DNA of 64,000 bases, from the NCBI RefSeq assembly GCF_030272615.1, contig NC_081413.1, forward strand, positions 602,518,709 to 602,582,708, read 5' to 3'. The DNA comes from Cryptomeria japonica (taxonomy: Eukaryota > Streptophyta > Pinopsida > Cupressales > Cupressaceae). Each line of letters starts with the position of its first letter. The first letter of the stretch is position 1. The position numbers and the translations under genes were made by a program. This document shows positions 12,673-26,100 of the stretch, in pieces. The notes under the pieces were generated by a model that did not search any database, had not been told where the DNA came from, and saw nothing but the letters and a program-made list of their open reading frames with translations.

Positions 12673-14573
12673 TTAGACTTTAGGAGTTATCACCTGTGCA
12701 TTAAATTCACAAAGCCAGTCCATGGTCTTCTTCCCCCATGCATGCTTAATCTCATTCTTCTCCCCACTTTCAGACTTGGGAGTAGGGTTTACCTTCTTCT
12801 GCTGATGGGCCCTTTCTTTTCTGGTCTCTGCATTACACATGAAAATAGTTCTATAGTAGCATAGAGCATCCATCCCAACCTTCTGATTGGGAGATCTCTT
12901 GACATACTGGTTTGACCATCTTCTCCTAGTCATGTTGCTTTGACCAGCAACCAGAACCGGTGAACCTCTTACTCTTGCAGGGATATTTCTTCTTTGGTTC
13001 CATGCAGATCTCTGCCTTCCATATGCTTTGTTTTCACTTTTCTATAGAGCATGGCCATTTTGTCAGCTCCCATGTGACTGCAGGTTCCTCTTCCTGCACT
13101 CAAACTCTCTATGGCTAGATCCATTGTAGTTATGACAAACAATTTTTGCATAACCGGGAGAAGGGTCATGCATGTATCTACTTCTGGGTACACCTTTCTC
13201 ATAAGCATGATTTCTATGAGATCCTACATTATCCTTTCTGGATCTCTTTCTACATTCCCCTACCATATATTCATAATCATTGCATGTAAATCAGTAAATG
13301 GTAAATGATGGCATATGACTTAAAAATTTACTTTGCCATGCATGAGGAGATCTTGCCAATTTTGCATCCCCATCTTTTCCTTTTTGAGAATGGACCCTTG
13401 GTTGTCCATTTTGAGCACCTCTTTCATCTAATCTCTTCTTCTTCTCCCACACTTGCTTTCCCCTGTGGGTGGTAGCATTTCTTTGCCCTCTGCCGATGGA
13501 GGGTCTCCTTTGTTGCTTCCTCATATTATTGCTTTCAATAAGGTTTGCTTCTCCCATCTTCCCCTTACCTTTGGGATCTGCATGATTCTTCCTTTTTGTA
13601 GCATTAATCTTCACCCTTGTCTGCAAGTCCACACCATTTATGGTCAGATCAATCTTCTTTTGAGGAGCATATCTAACAGAGAAGGTATGCCCTTTGTTTT
13701 CTCCAAGTAGCCACTAAAGTTTTTTTTCTTTTATCTCTAGCTGAGAGGATAGATCTCCACACCAGCATTTCTTGGTATCATTTGCCTGAGTCTTCAACTT
13801 TGAGATGCATTTATTAGATTCTTTGAGGCATTTGACCAACTGGTTCTGCTCCCCAATAGCAGCATTCTTGAATAGCTTGTATTCCCTTCTAACTCTATTG
13901 TGTTATTCAAGTGTATTTGCAAGCTCTCCTTCAAGGTCAACTTATGCTACTTCTTCATCATCAGAAGGGTCTTGATGACAAGATCTGTCTGCCATGTCTT
14001 CCTCTTCATCATCATCACTTCTCAACACATCTTGTTGAGGGGAACTTTTTGCCCAACCACTTTTAGATTCTTGGGCCATGAAGAGTTGAGCTCCTTCTTC
14101 ATCTTTATTGCGGCTGTTGGCAGATCTATTTTCCTCATCCAGATAAATATGAGAGGTATTTCTCATATTTGCTTTGATTTTTGGTTCTATAGTTGAGGGT
14201 TCATTTCTATACAGCTTCTTCAATATTTCCCATAAGCTCTTTGTTGTCTTACACCTATCCACCTGTGAAGAGACATCACTGGTGAGTCCACTAAAAATAG
14301 CCTTCATGGCTTCTTCATTGCACTAGTTCTTCTTTCTTCTACAGATCTAGTAGGAAGACTAGCCTTTCTAGGGAGACCATTAGCTACTGACATCCATACA
14401 TCAAACCCTAAAGAGGATAGGAAAACTTCCATTCTACAACTCCAAATAGAAAAATTTGGGCCACCAAATACTAGAGTAGAGATAGACACTAAACAAACCA
14501 TTTTGTCCTTAAGCCGGAATCTACCCAAGTTGGAGAACACTCTTCTAACTGGGAACTTGGGCTCTGATACCAA
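12673..14573 (-). pseudogene. Element B gag, degenerate
   Basis: This is the capsid-like protein of a copia-type element. The N-terminal segment (14573-14304) ends with a stop. A UBN2/gag-type segment follows in another frame (14307-13942: AMKAIFSGLTSD, CKTTKSLWEILKKLY), then an acidic stretch (SDDDEEEDMAD). Basic segments at 13632-13291 and 13266-13063 include a decayed zinc knuckle (CHNYNGSSHREFECRKR, where CxxC has become CHNY). The tail is 12933-12673. At least one frameshift and several stops separate these parts. No protease, integrase or RT follows, so the element depended on proteins made elsewhere. Confidence 0.78.
14559..14572 (-). promoter_or_regulatory. Primer-binding site of element B
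   Basis: The minus strand reads TGGTATCAGAGCCC directly inside the 5' LTR, complementary to the 3' end of plant initiator tRNA-Met. Confidence 0.9.
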
Positions 14574-14574
14574 T

Positions 14575-16698
14575 TGTTAGACACAATGTACCACTGAGAG
14601 GTGGAGGGGATGAATCAGTGGTTCTAAAAACTTTTCCCTTCATCTCTCCTTTATGAGCACACTTGTGAATCAAATGCAATGTCGGCTAACTCAAATACAC
14701 ACACACACAAGGAGACATCACATAACACTAGCATATATGAGGAAAACCCAAGATGGGAAAAACCTCAATGTGAAATCTTGTTGGAGTCTGCTGCTCCAAT
14801 CCAACCTCACTGTAAAACATAGTTACAAATTTTAGGGCACCAACCCAAGGAGATACAACCCCTGTATTGAGCTATGACTTAGTATTCACAATGTAAACAT
14901 TAAATAAATAAGTGGTTATCTTGTTACAAGTGGATCTTGCTACCATTGTATATCTCTTGTTCTATCGGTGAGATACCTTCTCTGCTTCACCGACTCACTT
15001 CTTTGTTGCTCTTCACCTATTGCTTCTCTGTTGGTAAGCACTACCAGTTTATCTCTCTTCATCCTCCTTCACTTGTGCTCTACCAGTATTAGTACCACTG
15101 ATTCTTCTCTCCAACTAGTTGAATGCTTCAACCCGGTTCTCTCTCACTTCCACTCTCCTCAAAGATGCTTGTTGAGCACTTGGCTGATTTGTTCTTGCTT
15201 ACAGAAGTCTTCAACTTCACAATCACACAATATTCTTCTATTCAGCAGCACCAAACATTCTCTTTGGCCACACACTTATAGTCTAGTTTTCCCTCCAAAA
15301 GGCCAATTCAAAATCTAGGTGGTTAGGGTTTCTTCACCATTCTTGAGGCAAACCAAATCCAATCGGATCTTTCACGATTTGATCTTTCTCTCATCCGATT
15401 GCATCTCTACAATATTTGTATCTCTTGGATCATGCCTTCCATCTCTCGTGACTTGCTTTTTACCCTAATAGCTTATCCCCTGGTCAATCACGACAGATCT
15501 GTCATGTTGTTGCCTCTATCTTCTCAATCACTCTAGATTGACTCATAGTTTTCATCCAAACCTTGAACCTCAAACCCCTGCAATCACTTTGCAACATGCC
15601 TCATGATTTGTGTGACCTTATATTAAAGTTGACCAACCCTGCAACAACCCTGTCAATGTACATTCCATCTTTATCCAAACACAGGTTTGCCATGTGGCAT
15701 CCATATCAGCTAACTTCCATCTTGGGACTTCAAGTCGGTCCAAGTGGGCTCACTGACCAACCGCTCTACCGGCTGCTTACTTCTGCCAGTTTTCTAACCC
15801 TTCTAGTCTCAGCCATTCTACCGATTACCTTATCATATCTGCTCTCATCTTGAACTATCGATGGAACTCTCAAACTGGTCTCCATACTAGTAAATCCAAA
15901 GTATGCTCATTCCCATAAGTGGGAAATCTTCTGCAACTGCACCTTGCTTATATAACCGGTGGACTTATATACCAGTTACCACTCTTGATGACACCATGTC
16001 ATCAACCTTCACAAGACTCCATCTTCTTTCAATGAGGTCAGATTCCTATGTTTGCATCTAGTCAACCTTTCTTCCTGATCAATGTTGTTCCTTCCTCTAC
16101 CGGTTTGTCAAGGTGACAAACACTTCACACTTCCTTTGTACTAGCATCTCAATCATGCTTTCCATCTCTTCACTCCTATCTCTCCAAACCATAATGCACT
16201 TAATACATAATAGGAGATAATCTCCACTTGCTTGGTGGAGTAACACCATCTTCTTTCTGCCATATGCTCATGTGATTTCCCTGTTATGCAGTATCTCTTC
16301 AAATAGGCACATGTGAACAGATGGGAGCACATTCATTTTCAGTCATTTCTTCCCATGATGACTGCATCTTCATCCGGTGGGAGTCCTATTGTTTTGCAAC
16401 CTCATAGCATACCGGTTCATTATTCTCTTCCAGTGTTGATGTGATTCAGATAATATTCTACCTCTTCATCACAAACAACTGCTCAAACACCTTTCTATCT
16501 CATCACACAAGTCAGGCACTAACTTGTTGCACTCGTGACTTCTGAGGTCATCTTCCTTACCATTTCCTATGTTCTGCAACACAAGGTGATATGCAAGATA
16601 TCTCATCTTGTACTTCTTCATAGCAGTATTGCACATACATCTCTACTACCAGTGGTCATCCCATACCAGTTGACATCAATGACAACACAATGCCAACA
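14575..16698 (-). repeat. 5' LTR of element B
   Basis: 2124 bp, same termini as the 3' LTR, with many scattered substitutions relative to it. It is followed on the plus strand by the GATAG target copy. Confidence 0.9.
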
Positions 16699-19006
16699 GA
16701 TAGATGTCAAACATTTTATGCAGATGGGTTGTCATATGATCAAGTGAAAAAAGGGCATAGTTAAAGCTGACATATGTGCTCGTTTCATCGATCATGTTAC
16801 TAGTAACAACCTAGAACTAAATACGACTTGGTTTCCTATACATTGGTGTGTTCATGCTAGGATGAAAGAATCTTTTAGGATAGGTGGTATATGTTCTTTG
16901 ACCAACCACCTTGTAATAATAATTGGGAGGTGCCTCTAAATTTTTTGAGAAAGTTGTATTGTGAGTTTATCCTCGATGAGAAGCTGAATTACTTTGACAT
17001 CCGACAATTTCAGGGTAGAGGGAGAGGCTCTGCATAGGATAGACCTAGGGCCAATAGGGTGGTAGAGCCACAACATAGGAGGTGTACAACTCCTAAACCA
17101 TAGCTCATGTCACTGTCCCCATATCCTTGAAAGAGTCTATGGAATTACCAACACCTAAGACACCTCCTTCATCAGTGGCACCTCCTTCATCAGCAACACC
17201 TTCTTCATCAGCTACACCTCCTTCATCAACATCATCTCATGCATCATTTTGCACGAGTCATCCCTTTCATTATATGTGTCCCACCTGTCAGGGTGTATGT
17301 TCTAGTGTAGACACTGATGCGAACGAGGATGGTTCGACATCTCATTTGTGTACATATTGCGGGAGTAGATGTCATTCTTCCACTATAGAGGATGTGGTCC
17401 TCACCGATGACTTGATCAATATGTTGTACCCTCTCTATCAAACACAAGTGCGTTTAATTCTGTTTATGACATGTTATCAATTAAGTGACTAAATCTTATA
17501 AAAAGAACTGAATTTTTAGTTTTAGAACAATTTAAAGTGGCATATAAATAAAATGCATTGTAGGGTGCAGCAAATGGTGGGAGTACATCACATATTTTTC
17601 AATCGACTCCATGGTCACAAGTAGTTTTGCCACCAGAGGTAAAGATTTATAAATTTGTTAAAAATATAATAATACATTAGTTTCAAAATATCTTTTGTTA
17701 TTTATATGTATCATTACTTGGTGCTTTATAGGGCTTATCAGGGGTTGAGATGTCCCAACTTGATGATATCATGCTTTCGGACATTGACTTTGGCCAAGAT
17801 AGCTATGTGGTAGCATTTAGATTTATATATTTTTTACTTAAGTGATATATTAAATATATTCTCTTTTCTCTCATGTTAATTTTTTTCTGTTAGTTTACCC
17901 CACCTGCCTCGAGGACATCTCATGTGAGAAAGACATCCTCTAGCACTCCGACGCAAAAAAATATATCCTCTCGGACACCCAAATGATAGAAGGTAATTCA
18001 GTACAATTTAAATTCATTTGTTGAAATATATTATGATTAAACATGTATATGTAGATATTGATAAATGCACTTAATTTATTTGTTCTATATACAGAATCAT
18101 ATGGGGTTTAGAGAATTAATGAATGCACCTGATGTCGATGAGGTTCAGCAGAGGGAAGAGGTGATATCTTCATTTTCACTTTGGATTGAATTCTTTCTTG
18201 TTTGAAATAACTAAATCATTTTATGTCTATATCATATGTTATCATTTTTCATACAGGAAATGGTAATAGTTGCATCAAATTCGACTAGGCCTCCTAAGAT
18301 TACATGAGAACTATACAAGGCTTCGGTGTGCATTTGTTCTACATATGTTAAAAATATTTGATCTATATAGTTTGTCAACAACTTTGGTTATTAACTTGTA
18401 TAATTATCTTTAACCTATTACAGACCCCTTCCAAACTTCCTACAAATGTTCTACCATTCCATTTCAGTAGAAGTTCTACACATATAATATGGGATCTAAC
18501 ACAACCAAGGGAAAAGGTATATCCGTCTTAGATCAATTCCTTTTTACTAAGTACACAACGGAGTTGAAACCCTCTAGTTAACTCCTTTTGGATCACTTAC
18601 CATGGATATAGGAAATGGTCATAATTGATTCATCTGTGACTTTGCCTCCTACAACCACAACACATCCATCTGAGGCTTCCGTATGCTTTAGGTTTTTAGT
18701 CTATTCATTTTTAGTTATTATGTATGATTTGACATATATGTTATTAACATGTATTAATTTTGTTTTACCAGTTACCTCCCCCTCCAGGACATCCCATAGA
18801 TCCTCAGCCTCACCCAATTGCAAAAGACAAAGATGAGGTAATCAAAAATTCAACTTCAAACAATTTAGAGTTCACTATTTAGTTATTTTAATGTTATATT
18901 GAGAAAATATATCTAATTCGACATTTGAATTGTCCTTGTGCAGCCACCTATAGAGCCACGTACTGCTCCGAAGAGGCTTGGTTTTGATGATCCGCCATAT
19001 TCATAG

Positions 19007-19744
19007 ATACCGATAGAGACATATAGTTATATTTTTGGTCATTTAAGGACCAATTTTTTAATATATTTGACATTTGTATATGCATATATCAACTTTGATA
19101 GACATGGCACTTGCCACATTTTTGTAACTATAATTAATTTGGTATCTATGCCATTTTTTGATATGTAAACGATTATTGTTCATTTTGATATATATGAAAC
19201 TTGATATTTGATCTAATTTGTTCAGTGATATATATGAAACTTGATATTCTTGAAACTTAGTTATTTTCTATTGAAATATGATCAAACTTGTTCATTGTGT
19301 ATATGTCTTGAAATATGATCCAATTTGTTCATTACTTGCAACTCATATGGCGTATACTTTTAAACTATCTATTGCTCATATTGTGTATACCCAAGTACCG
19401 ACACTGGTAATGTTGATATTGTGCATTTTGATTCAGTGAATTTTCTTTGAGTCCTTTGTGTATGAAGAGATTGGAGTGAAGTTATTATTTCATAAACTCA
19501 TGCTTATGGAGCAAAGTTCATCATTTAGAGAATCAATTAAGACAAGATTTGAGCGCATAAAGCAGATTTGAAATTTATCTAAGGATGAGTCAGCTTAGGT
19601 AAGGTTTTCATTTAAATTTTATCCCATAACAACTCGGCCTTAGGGTAAGAGACACACCTATTCATCCAAATTGCCTATAAAAGAAGAGTTGAAGGAATCA
19701 TTTTAACATCAAATCAAACCAATTATCTCTTCTTTCATTAAAAA
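19007..19744. other. AT-rich spacer after the passenger gene
   Basis: Short local repeats of TTGATATNNNTGAAACTTG occur near 19140-19330. A TATA-like CCTATAAAAG lies at about 19673. No gene is seen. Confidence 0.5.
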
Positions 19745-22300
19745 CCATAAAAATTTGTTAGTGAGAGGTGGAGAAATAGTGCATCTTTTGTTCTTCTCAT
19801 CATGGGAACAAACCATCAGTGCAAGAACATCTGGGTGGTCAGGTTTACGCTAGGTGTGCCATTGTCTCACTCCCCAAGACATTTGATCATTCCGAGCCAC
19901 CTCATAGCGACGTTTTCCCTTGATTGCTCAAAGTAGAAAAATGGTCAAAGTTTGACGTCACATAACTTAGAGACCATGGCACTTATGTATGATCTATGTG
20001 AACCTATGGGGTTGTGTTTTTTTTTCTTAAAAAATACTCTCATTTTTTAACAACTCGATTTGTTTTCTTGTGGTGAGATTTTTTCTGTCGCATCAAAAAA
20101 CATCAGTGAGAGGTGGCAAAATAGGGCATCTTTCGTTCTTCTTGTCATGGGAATGAACCGTCAGTGCAAGCCCATCCAAGTGGTCAGATTTATGTTAGGT
20201 GTTATCTTGTATCACTCCCTAAGATGTCTGGTTGTTCTGAGCCACCTCGTAGCTACGTTTTCCCTTGAGCTCTCAAAGTGGAAAAAATGGTCAAACTTTG
20301 ACGTCGTGTAACTCAGAGACCATGGCACTTATGGAAAATATGTTTAAACCTATGTGGTCATGTTGTCACTTCCTAAAAAATCCTCTCTTAGTTTCAAACA
20401 ACTCAATTTTGTTTTCTTGTGGTGATACTTTTTCTGTCGCATCAAAAATCATCAAAACCCATCAATGAAAGGTGGCAAAATAGTGCATCTTTCATTCTGC
20501 TCGTCGTGGGAACAAATCGTCAGTGTGAGCATGTCTAGGTGGTTTTTTTTATGCTAGGTGTGCCCTTTTATCTCTCTCCAATAATTTTGATCATTCTGAG
20601 CCACCTCGTAGCGATGTTTTCCCTTGAGCGCTCAAAGTGGAAAAAATGGTCAAACTTTGACGTCACGTAACTCGGAGACCATGGCACTTATGGACAATCC
20701 ATGTGAAACTATTGGGTTGTGTTGTCTCTTCCTAAAAATTCCTCTCTCATTTTTGGATAACTCAATTCCATTTTCTTGTGGTGAGATTTGTTTTGTCGCA
20801 TAAAAAATCGTCAAAAACCGTCAATGAGAGGTGGCAAAATAGTGCATCTTTCGTTCTGCTCATCGTGGGAAAGAAACGTTAGCATGAGAGAATCTGGGTG
20901 GCCATTTTTATGCTAGGTGTGCCCTCTTCTCTCTCCCCAAGACATCCAATCATTCAAAGCCACCTTGTAGCGATGTTTTCCCTTGAGCGCTCAAAGTGGA
21001 AAAAATGGTCAAAATTTGACGTTGCATAACTCGGAGACCTGGCACTTATGGATGATCTGTTTGAACCTATGAGGTAATTTTATCTCTATGAAAAAAAACC
21101 TCTCTCATTTTTGGACAAATCAATTCCATTTTCTTGTGGTGAGATTTTTTTTGTCGCATAAAAAACCGTAAGTGAAAGGTGGCAAAATAGTGCATCTTTC
21201 GTTTTGCTCGTCGCAGGAATGAACCGTCAGTGCGACCGCATCCGAGTGGTTGGGTTTACACTATGTGTTCCCTTGTCTTTCTCCCCAAGATGTCTAATCA
21301 TTCTAAGCCACCTCGTAGAGACATTTTCCCTTGAGTGCTCAAAGTGGGAAAAATGGTCAAACTTTCACATCACGTAAATCGAAGATCATGACACTTATGG
21401 ATGATCCATTTGAACCTATGGGGTCATGTTATTTCTTCCTAAAAAATCCTCTATCGGTTTTGGACAAATCGATTCTATTTTCTTGTCATGAGATTTTTTC
21501 TATTGCATAAAAAACCATCAGTGAGAGGTGGCAAAATAGTGCATCTTTCATTTTGTTCGTTGTGGGAACTAACCATCAGCGCGAGCACATTTGGGTGGTC
21601 AGGTTTACACTATGTGTTCCCTTGTCTTTCTCCCCAAGATGTCCTATCATTCTGATCCATCTTGTAGCGATGTTTTCCCTTGAGTGCTCAAAGTGGGAAA
21701 AATGGTCAAACTTTGACATCATGTAAATCAGAGAGCGTGACACTTATGGATAATCTGTTTGAACCTATGGGGTCATGTTGTCACTGCCTAAAAAATCCTC
21801 TCTCAGTTTTGGACAAATCGATTCGGTTTTCTTGTGGTGATATTTTTTCTGTCACATAAAAAATCATCACTAAGAAGTGGCAAAATAGTGCATCTTTTGT
21901 TCTGCTCGTCGTGGGACTGAACCGTCAATGCGAGCACATTTGGGTGGTCAGGTTTATACTAGGTGTGCCCTTATCTCACTCCCCAAGATGTCCTATCATT
22001 TCGAGCCACCTTGTAGCGACGTTTTCCCTTGAGTGCTCAAAGTGGAAAAGATGGTCAAACTTTGACATTGCCTAACTCGGAGACTGTGGCACTTATGGAA
22101 AATCTATTTGAACCTATGGGGTTGTGTTGTCTCTTTTTAAAAAATCCTCTTTCAGTTTTGGACAACTTGATTCCGTTTTCTTGTGGTGAGATTTTTTGTC
22201 ACATCAAATATTGTCAAAATCTGTTAGTGAAAGGTGGCAAAATAGTGCATCTTTTGCTCTACTTGTCATGGGAATGAACCATCTATGCGATCACATTTGG
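19745..22300 (+). repeat. About 350-bp tandem satellite, roughly seven units
   Basis: Unit starts marked by GTGAGAGGTGGCAAAATAGT recur at about 19761, 20105, 20467, 20825, 21173, 21524, 21873 and 22229, a spacing of 344-362 bp. Each unit also has CCTTGAGCGCTCAAAGTGG and a CAAACTTTGACGTCACGTAA block. Units differ by scattered transitions. The array lies between the two convergent genes of the large transposon. Short ORFs inside it repeat from unit to unit and are not genes. Confidence 0.93.
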
Positions 22301-23147
22301 ATGGTCTACCAATCAAACTCCAATCATCCAATACTAGGTTTCTCACCCTTTCACACCTTGTCTCAATGCACTCTCAAGGCATCACTCAACCACTCAAATG
22401 GGGTTTTCAACTTCAACAGCTTAACCAAACATTCTTAGTAGTTTAACACACCTATGACACCTAGAAACAAGGTTTCACATGCCCAAGTTGACTGGTTCAC
22501 TTCCCAATACACAAAATTGCACTTAGGAGGCTTATTCCTACTAGCCCTTCAAATCGGGTAATTCAACAATAACTCAAAACTTTCCCAAAACACTTGGAAA
22601 AAAAATTGCATATTCAGATACCCATTTGTAGTTATTTAACATATGTCAGAATTAGATGCAGTTATTTATAATCAAATAGTACAAATTTATAATCAAATGG
22701 TATAAGTTTATTACAAATATATTTATAATCAAATGGTACAAATTTGGGGTCTCAAAATTTGCAAATCAGCCCCATGGGCACTTTTATATATAAAATTTGG
22801 CATCTAATATAAATGATCAAGCTCATTACTATTTATATTTACAAAATTTTGCATCTAAATATGCAAATTACAACTCTTTGTTGTTTTTTTATACAAAAAA
22901 TTAGCATCTAGATATGCACATTACAACTCGTTGTTTTTTTATACAAAATTTAGCATCTAGATATGCACGTTACAACTCATTGGTGTTTTTATATAGAAAA
23001 TTTGGCATCTACATATGCACATTACAACTCATATGCATGTAGAGCACATCCAAAAAAGCAAGGTTACAACGTTTCGCAAAAGATATATATAAAATTGTCA
23101 AAATTATTTTACCATATTGTAGAATTATTCTTCTAGATGGCCTAAAA
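22301..23147. repeat. Spacer with a roughly 62-bp tandem repeat
   Basis: At about 22780-23040 a unit containing TTAGCATCTAGATATGCAC and ATTACAACTCATTG is repeated four to five times. The rest is AT-rich with no gene. The array ends near the 3' end of the transposase-like gene. Confidence 0.75.
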
Positions 23148-26100
23148 TCAATCAAGTGGACCTTCTGGATCAGCTCTAACCCTTAGTGTCTCAAGTATTG
23201 CCTAATGGTCAGATTCATGAACTTTCCACAAATCCTTGTTAAGAGGTCTACCACGATATTTAATCAAATGAATATTTGTTGCAACAAGGTTTAAGTAATG
23301 AAGAATATGTCTATGTGTCTCAAAGTCCTCAAACAACCAAGCATTAGAATTTTTGATAGGGTACCTGCATTTTATAGAAGGATAAGTTAATGCAAAAACA
23401 ATACAATGACTACTAAATAAATGAGTTTAAGAGGTCTCAATACAACTCAACACAACAATAGTACCTTCTAAGCGATGTCCCTGTCACAACAACGGATCCT
23501 ATTGGGTACTCAATACCCTCTCCATCAACCACTATAGAAGTCATTTTCTTTTTGTCCTCAATACAACGGCACAAAAAGTAATTTGTTCCTTCTTCATTGT
23601 TCTCATCCATAATAACTGTATATACATGACCTACATTTAATAGAAGGATATAAGTTAATACCAAAATCAGCATAAGTTAATACTAATAAATTGAGCTTAA
23701 AATTGTAGCAAATTGCAACCCTTTACCTGGTTCAACTATGTCTGATACATGGTCAAAATCTACTGATGCTTCAATTTGGTTCATTTGTAGTGCTCTACGA
23801 AGTTGATATGTATCTAGGGTTTTCAAAGGTCTACAAGACCATTGGTCAACCCAATCTTTTGATTCACATTCATCCCACACAAAATGCATACATGAAGAGA
23901 AAAAGCATGCAATCTATCTAGTATAAATAACTAGTGATTTTGTATTTGAACTTATAAATGAATGCATGTCACTTGATCCGGTAAGTGTACAACAATATAG
24001 ATAGTTTTCAATGTTAGATTCACATATTAACCAAAAAATATCTAGAAACCATAGATTTACCTGCATTACCCAGTCCCATCATAGAGTTACACCATTGCAC
24101 AATTATTTCTGCATCTATTAACATTGCACCACCTTCGTACTTCAATTCCTCTCTGGTAAGAGCTCTTTTCACACATGTTGCCGCACCATCATGCTCTCCC
24201 TTTCCATGCCCTGCCTCAATGAAATTTCAAAAATTTTGCACACCACTTGTCACATGCATCCTAGTCAACTAGTAGAACATCCTTGCATTCTTGAATTGTA
24301 CGGTGCAATTGTCCGACCATATTAAGTGTTGGTTGTATCTTATATCTCTTTCCCTTAAACTATCATAGAAGACTCTAAAGCATCCTTGCACAAACTCTAA
24401 GGAATGAGTATGATCGTCACTAATATAGAAGTGATATTCTCTTATAACCTTTATGTCCTCCTTGGTGCTATCATGTGCATGCATCAATGCTATGTGTATA
24501 AAAATTGTAACTTGTGTAGAGTGGTAATACATAGATTGTACTTCATTTTGCAGCTTTAGTGTATAATTCTCGGCAAAATCAATGATAGAGACAATAGTGT
24601 TGAGGGGGAAAGTGTCCTTACACAACTTGAATTGCTCATCTAACTACCTATCTCTGTGTGTCTGACCTATGTACTCATACACTAGTTTCTCTTGAAATAT
24701 CTTCATAAAATCAGCTACGAATAAATCCCTTTTCACTAACTCACACCTCTTTAATTATTTTCCATCTTTAACACCATATGACACTAACTTATTGTTAGGA
24801 TCCTCAATTTTCTCTTGCCTCTCTAAGGAATAGTGTAATGTGGTTCTACTTATCCTTAATGACTTGCTTGTTTTGCTTATTAAACGAGATTTTTTCATTT
24901 ACTTTCCCATTATGGTTGATGTGAGGACACGCCAAGTAACATTAGCATCTTTAGTGCATGATTTCAAACCAATGGCTTGGTATGCATCAAAAATATTTCT
25001 CACAATGGTTCTTTCACTATTATTTTCGGATGTTCTTAACCCCAAAATTTTCATTCTCTCTCTAAATTTCAGATTTTTAATCATTTCAACAACTAATTGG
25101 CATCTTCCACTTTGATTTAAGTTTTCAAAATAGTTATTCCAAATTCTTTTGACCGTTCTTCTACAAGTTCTTTCATAAATTTTATCATGCATTAGCTTCA
25201 CAATATTTTCATCAATATCTATTAGGAACTTTGGTTTTCTACAAATTATTCTAAGAGGTGTTAAGATTGGTGCATGCTTTTCATTTTCATTAGGTGCATT
25301 ATGTGTATTGATCATATCAAATTCAAATGGTATATGTAGACACATAAATCTGTCCACTTAATTAAATGAATATTTAGTATTTATTTAATTATTTAACCAT
25401 CAATCAATAATTAATTAAATTAATATTTAATTCATCTTAACCCTCTTCTCCTATTAATTAAATAAATTATTCAATTTATTTGATTTAATTCACTTAACCA
25501 AATTCAGGCCATTAATTAAATAAATAAATCATATTTGTTTAACTAAATCTTCTCTCACATTTAAATAAATTAATATTTATTTAAATCCCTCAAAATCCCA
25601 TCTCTTACATTTAAATAAATTAACATTTATTTAAATCACCTTTATCCTCCACCCACTTGCATTTTCTACAAATGCAAGTTGCACAACTATTTTAAATAAA
25701 TAAATAATTTATTTAAAATCCTATTTATCCTCACCCACTTGAAACCTTTAATGGTTTCCCTTAAAGTCTTCAAACTTAATGGTTTCCTTCTAGAGTCTTC
25801 TCAAGCCTTTAATGGTTTCCCTCGAAGTCTTCAAACTCAATGGCTTCCTTCTAGAGTCTTCTTAAGCCTTTAATAGTTTCCCTTAAAAGTCTTCAAACTT
25901 AATGGCTTCTTTCTAGAGTCTTCTTAAGCCTTTAATGGTTTCTCAAAGTCTTCAAGCATTTAATGCTTTATCTTCCTTTTTCTCATGTAAATAAATTAAG
26001 ATTTATTTAAATAAAATCCAAAATTTACATTCACATTTAAAAAAATTAATATTTATTTAAATATCTATCCAAATGCAAATTACACCATTTAATTGAAATA

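Larger units (their letters stand above)
9405..16698 (-). mobile_element. LTR retroelement B, gag-only, non-autonomous
   Basis: The two LTRs are 9405-11592 (3' LTR) and 14575-16698 (5' LTR). Both start TGTTAG and end CCAACA on the plus strand. Flanks GAAAG (9400-9404) and GATAG (16699-16703) fit a 5-bp duplication with one change. On the minus strand the primer-binding site TGGTATCAGAGC (14572-14561) follows the 5' LTR, matching initiator tRNA-Met. A polypurine tract, AAAGGGAGATAT (11604-11593), precedes the 3' LTR. The internal part is only about 3 kb and holds gag remnants with no RT or integrase. The LTRs differ by substitutions and indels, so it is older than C and D. It sits in exon 1 of the passenger gene. 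Confidence 0.9.
9016..19006 (+). pseudogene. Plus-strand multi-exon passenger gene of the large transposon, decayed; function unknown
   Basis: The ATG at 9016 opens a Gln/Pro-rich region, then DLINRLTQNSAQISILVNRL and an EVMKWGSWRE segment that is cut by element B at 9404. Coding resumes at 16699 (CQTFYADGLSYDQVKK), with frameshifts, and reaches a Pro/Ser-rich stretch. A four-cysteine zinc-ribbon-like region follows (CPTCQGVC, then CTYCGSRC) up to 17447. Nine short exons then follow with GT/AG borders: 17564-17638, 17732-17809, 17894-17992, 18095-18160, 18257-18325, 18424-18516, 18612-18680, 18772-18837 and 18944-19006, ending RLGFDDPPYS and a stop. Each is a multiple of three and all introns are phase 0. 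Stops occur in the first exon and in exons 4 and 6. I do not recognise the family; it could be an accessory or DNA-binding protein. Confidence 0.68.

Noticed and set aside
20060-22438. Repeated short frames considered as a tandem gene family
   Set aside because: They recur only because the 350-bp satellite unit recurs, with different stops in each unit.
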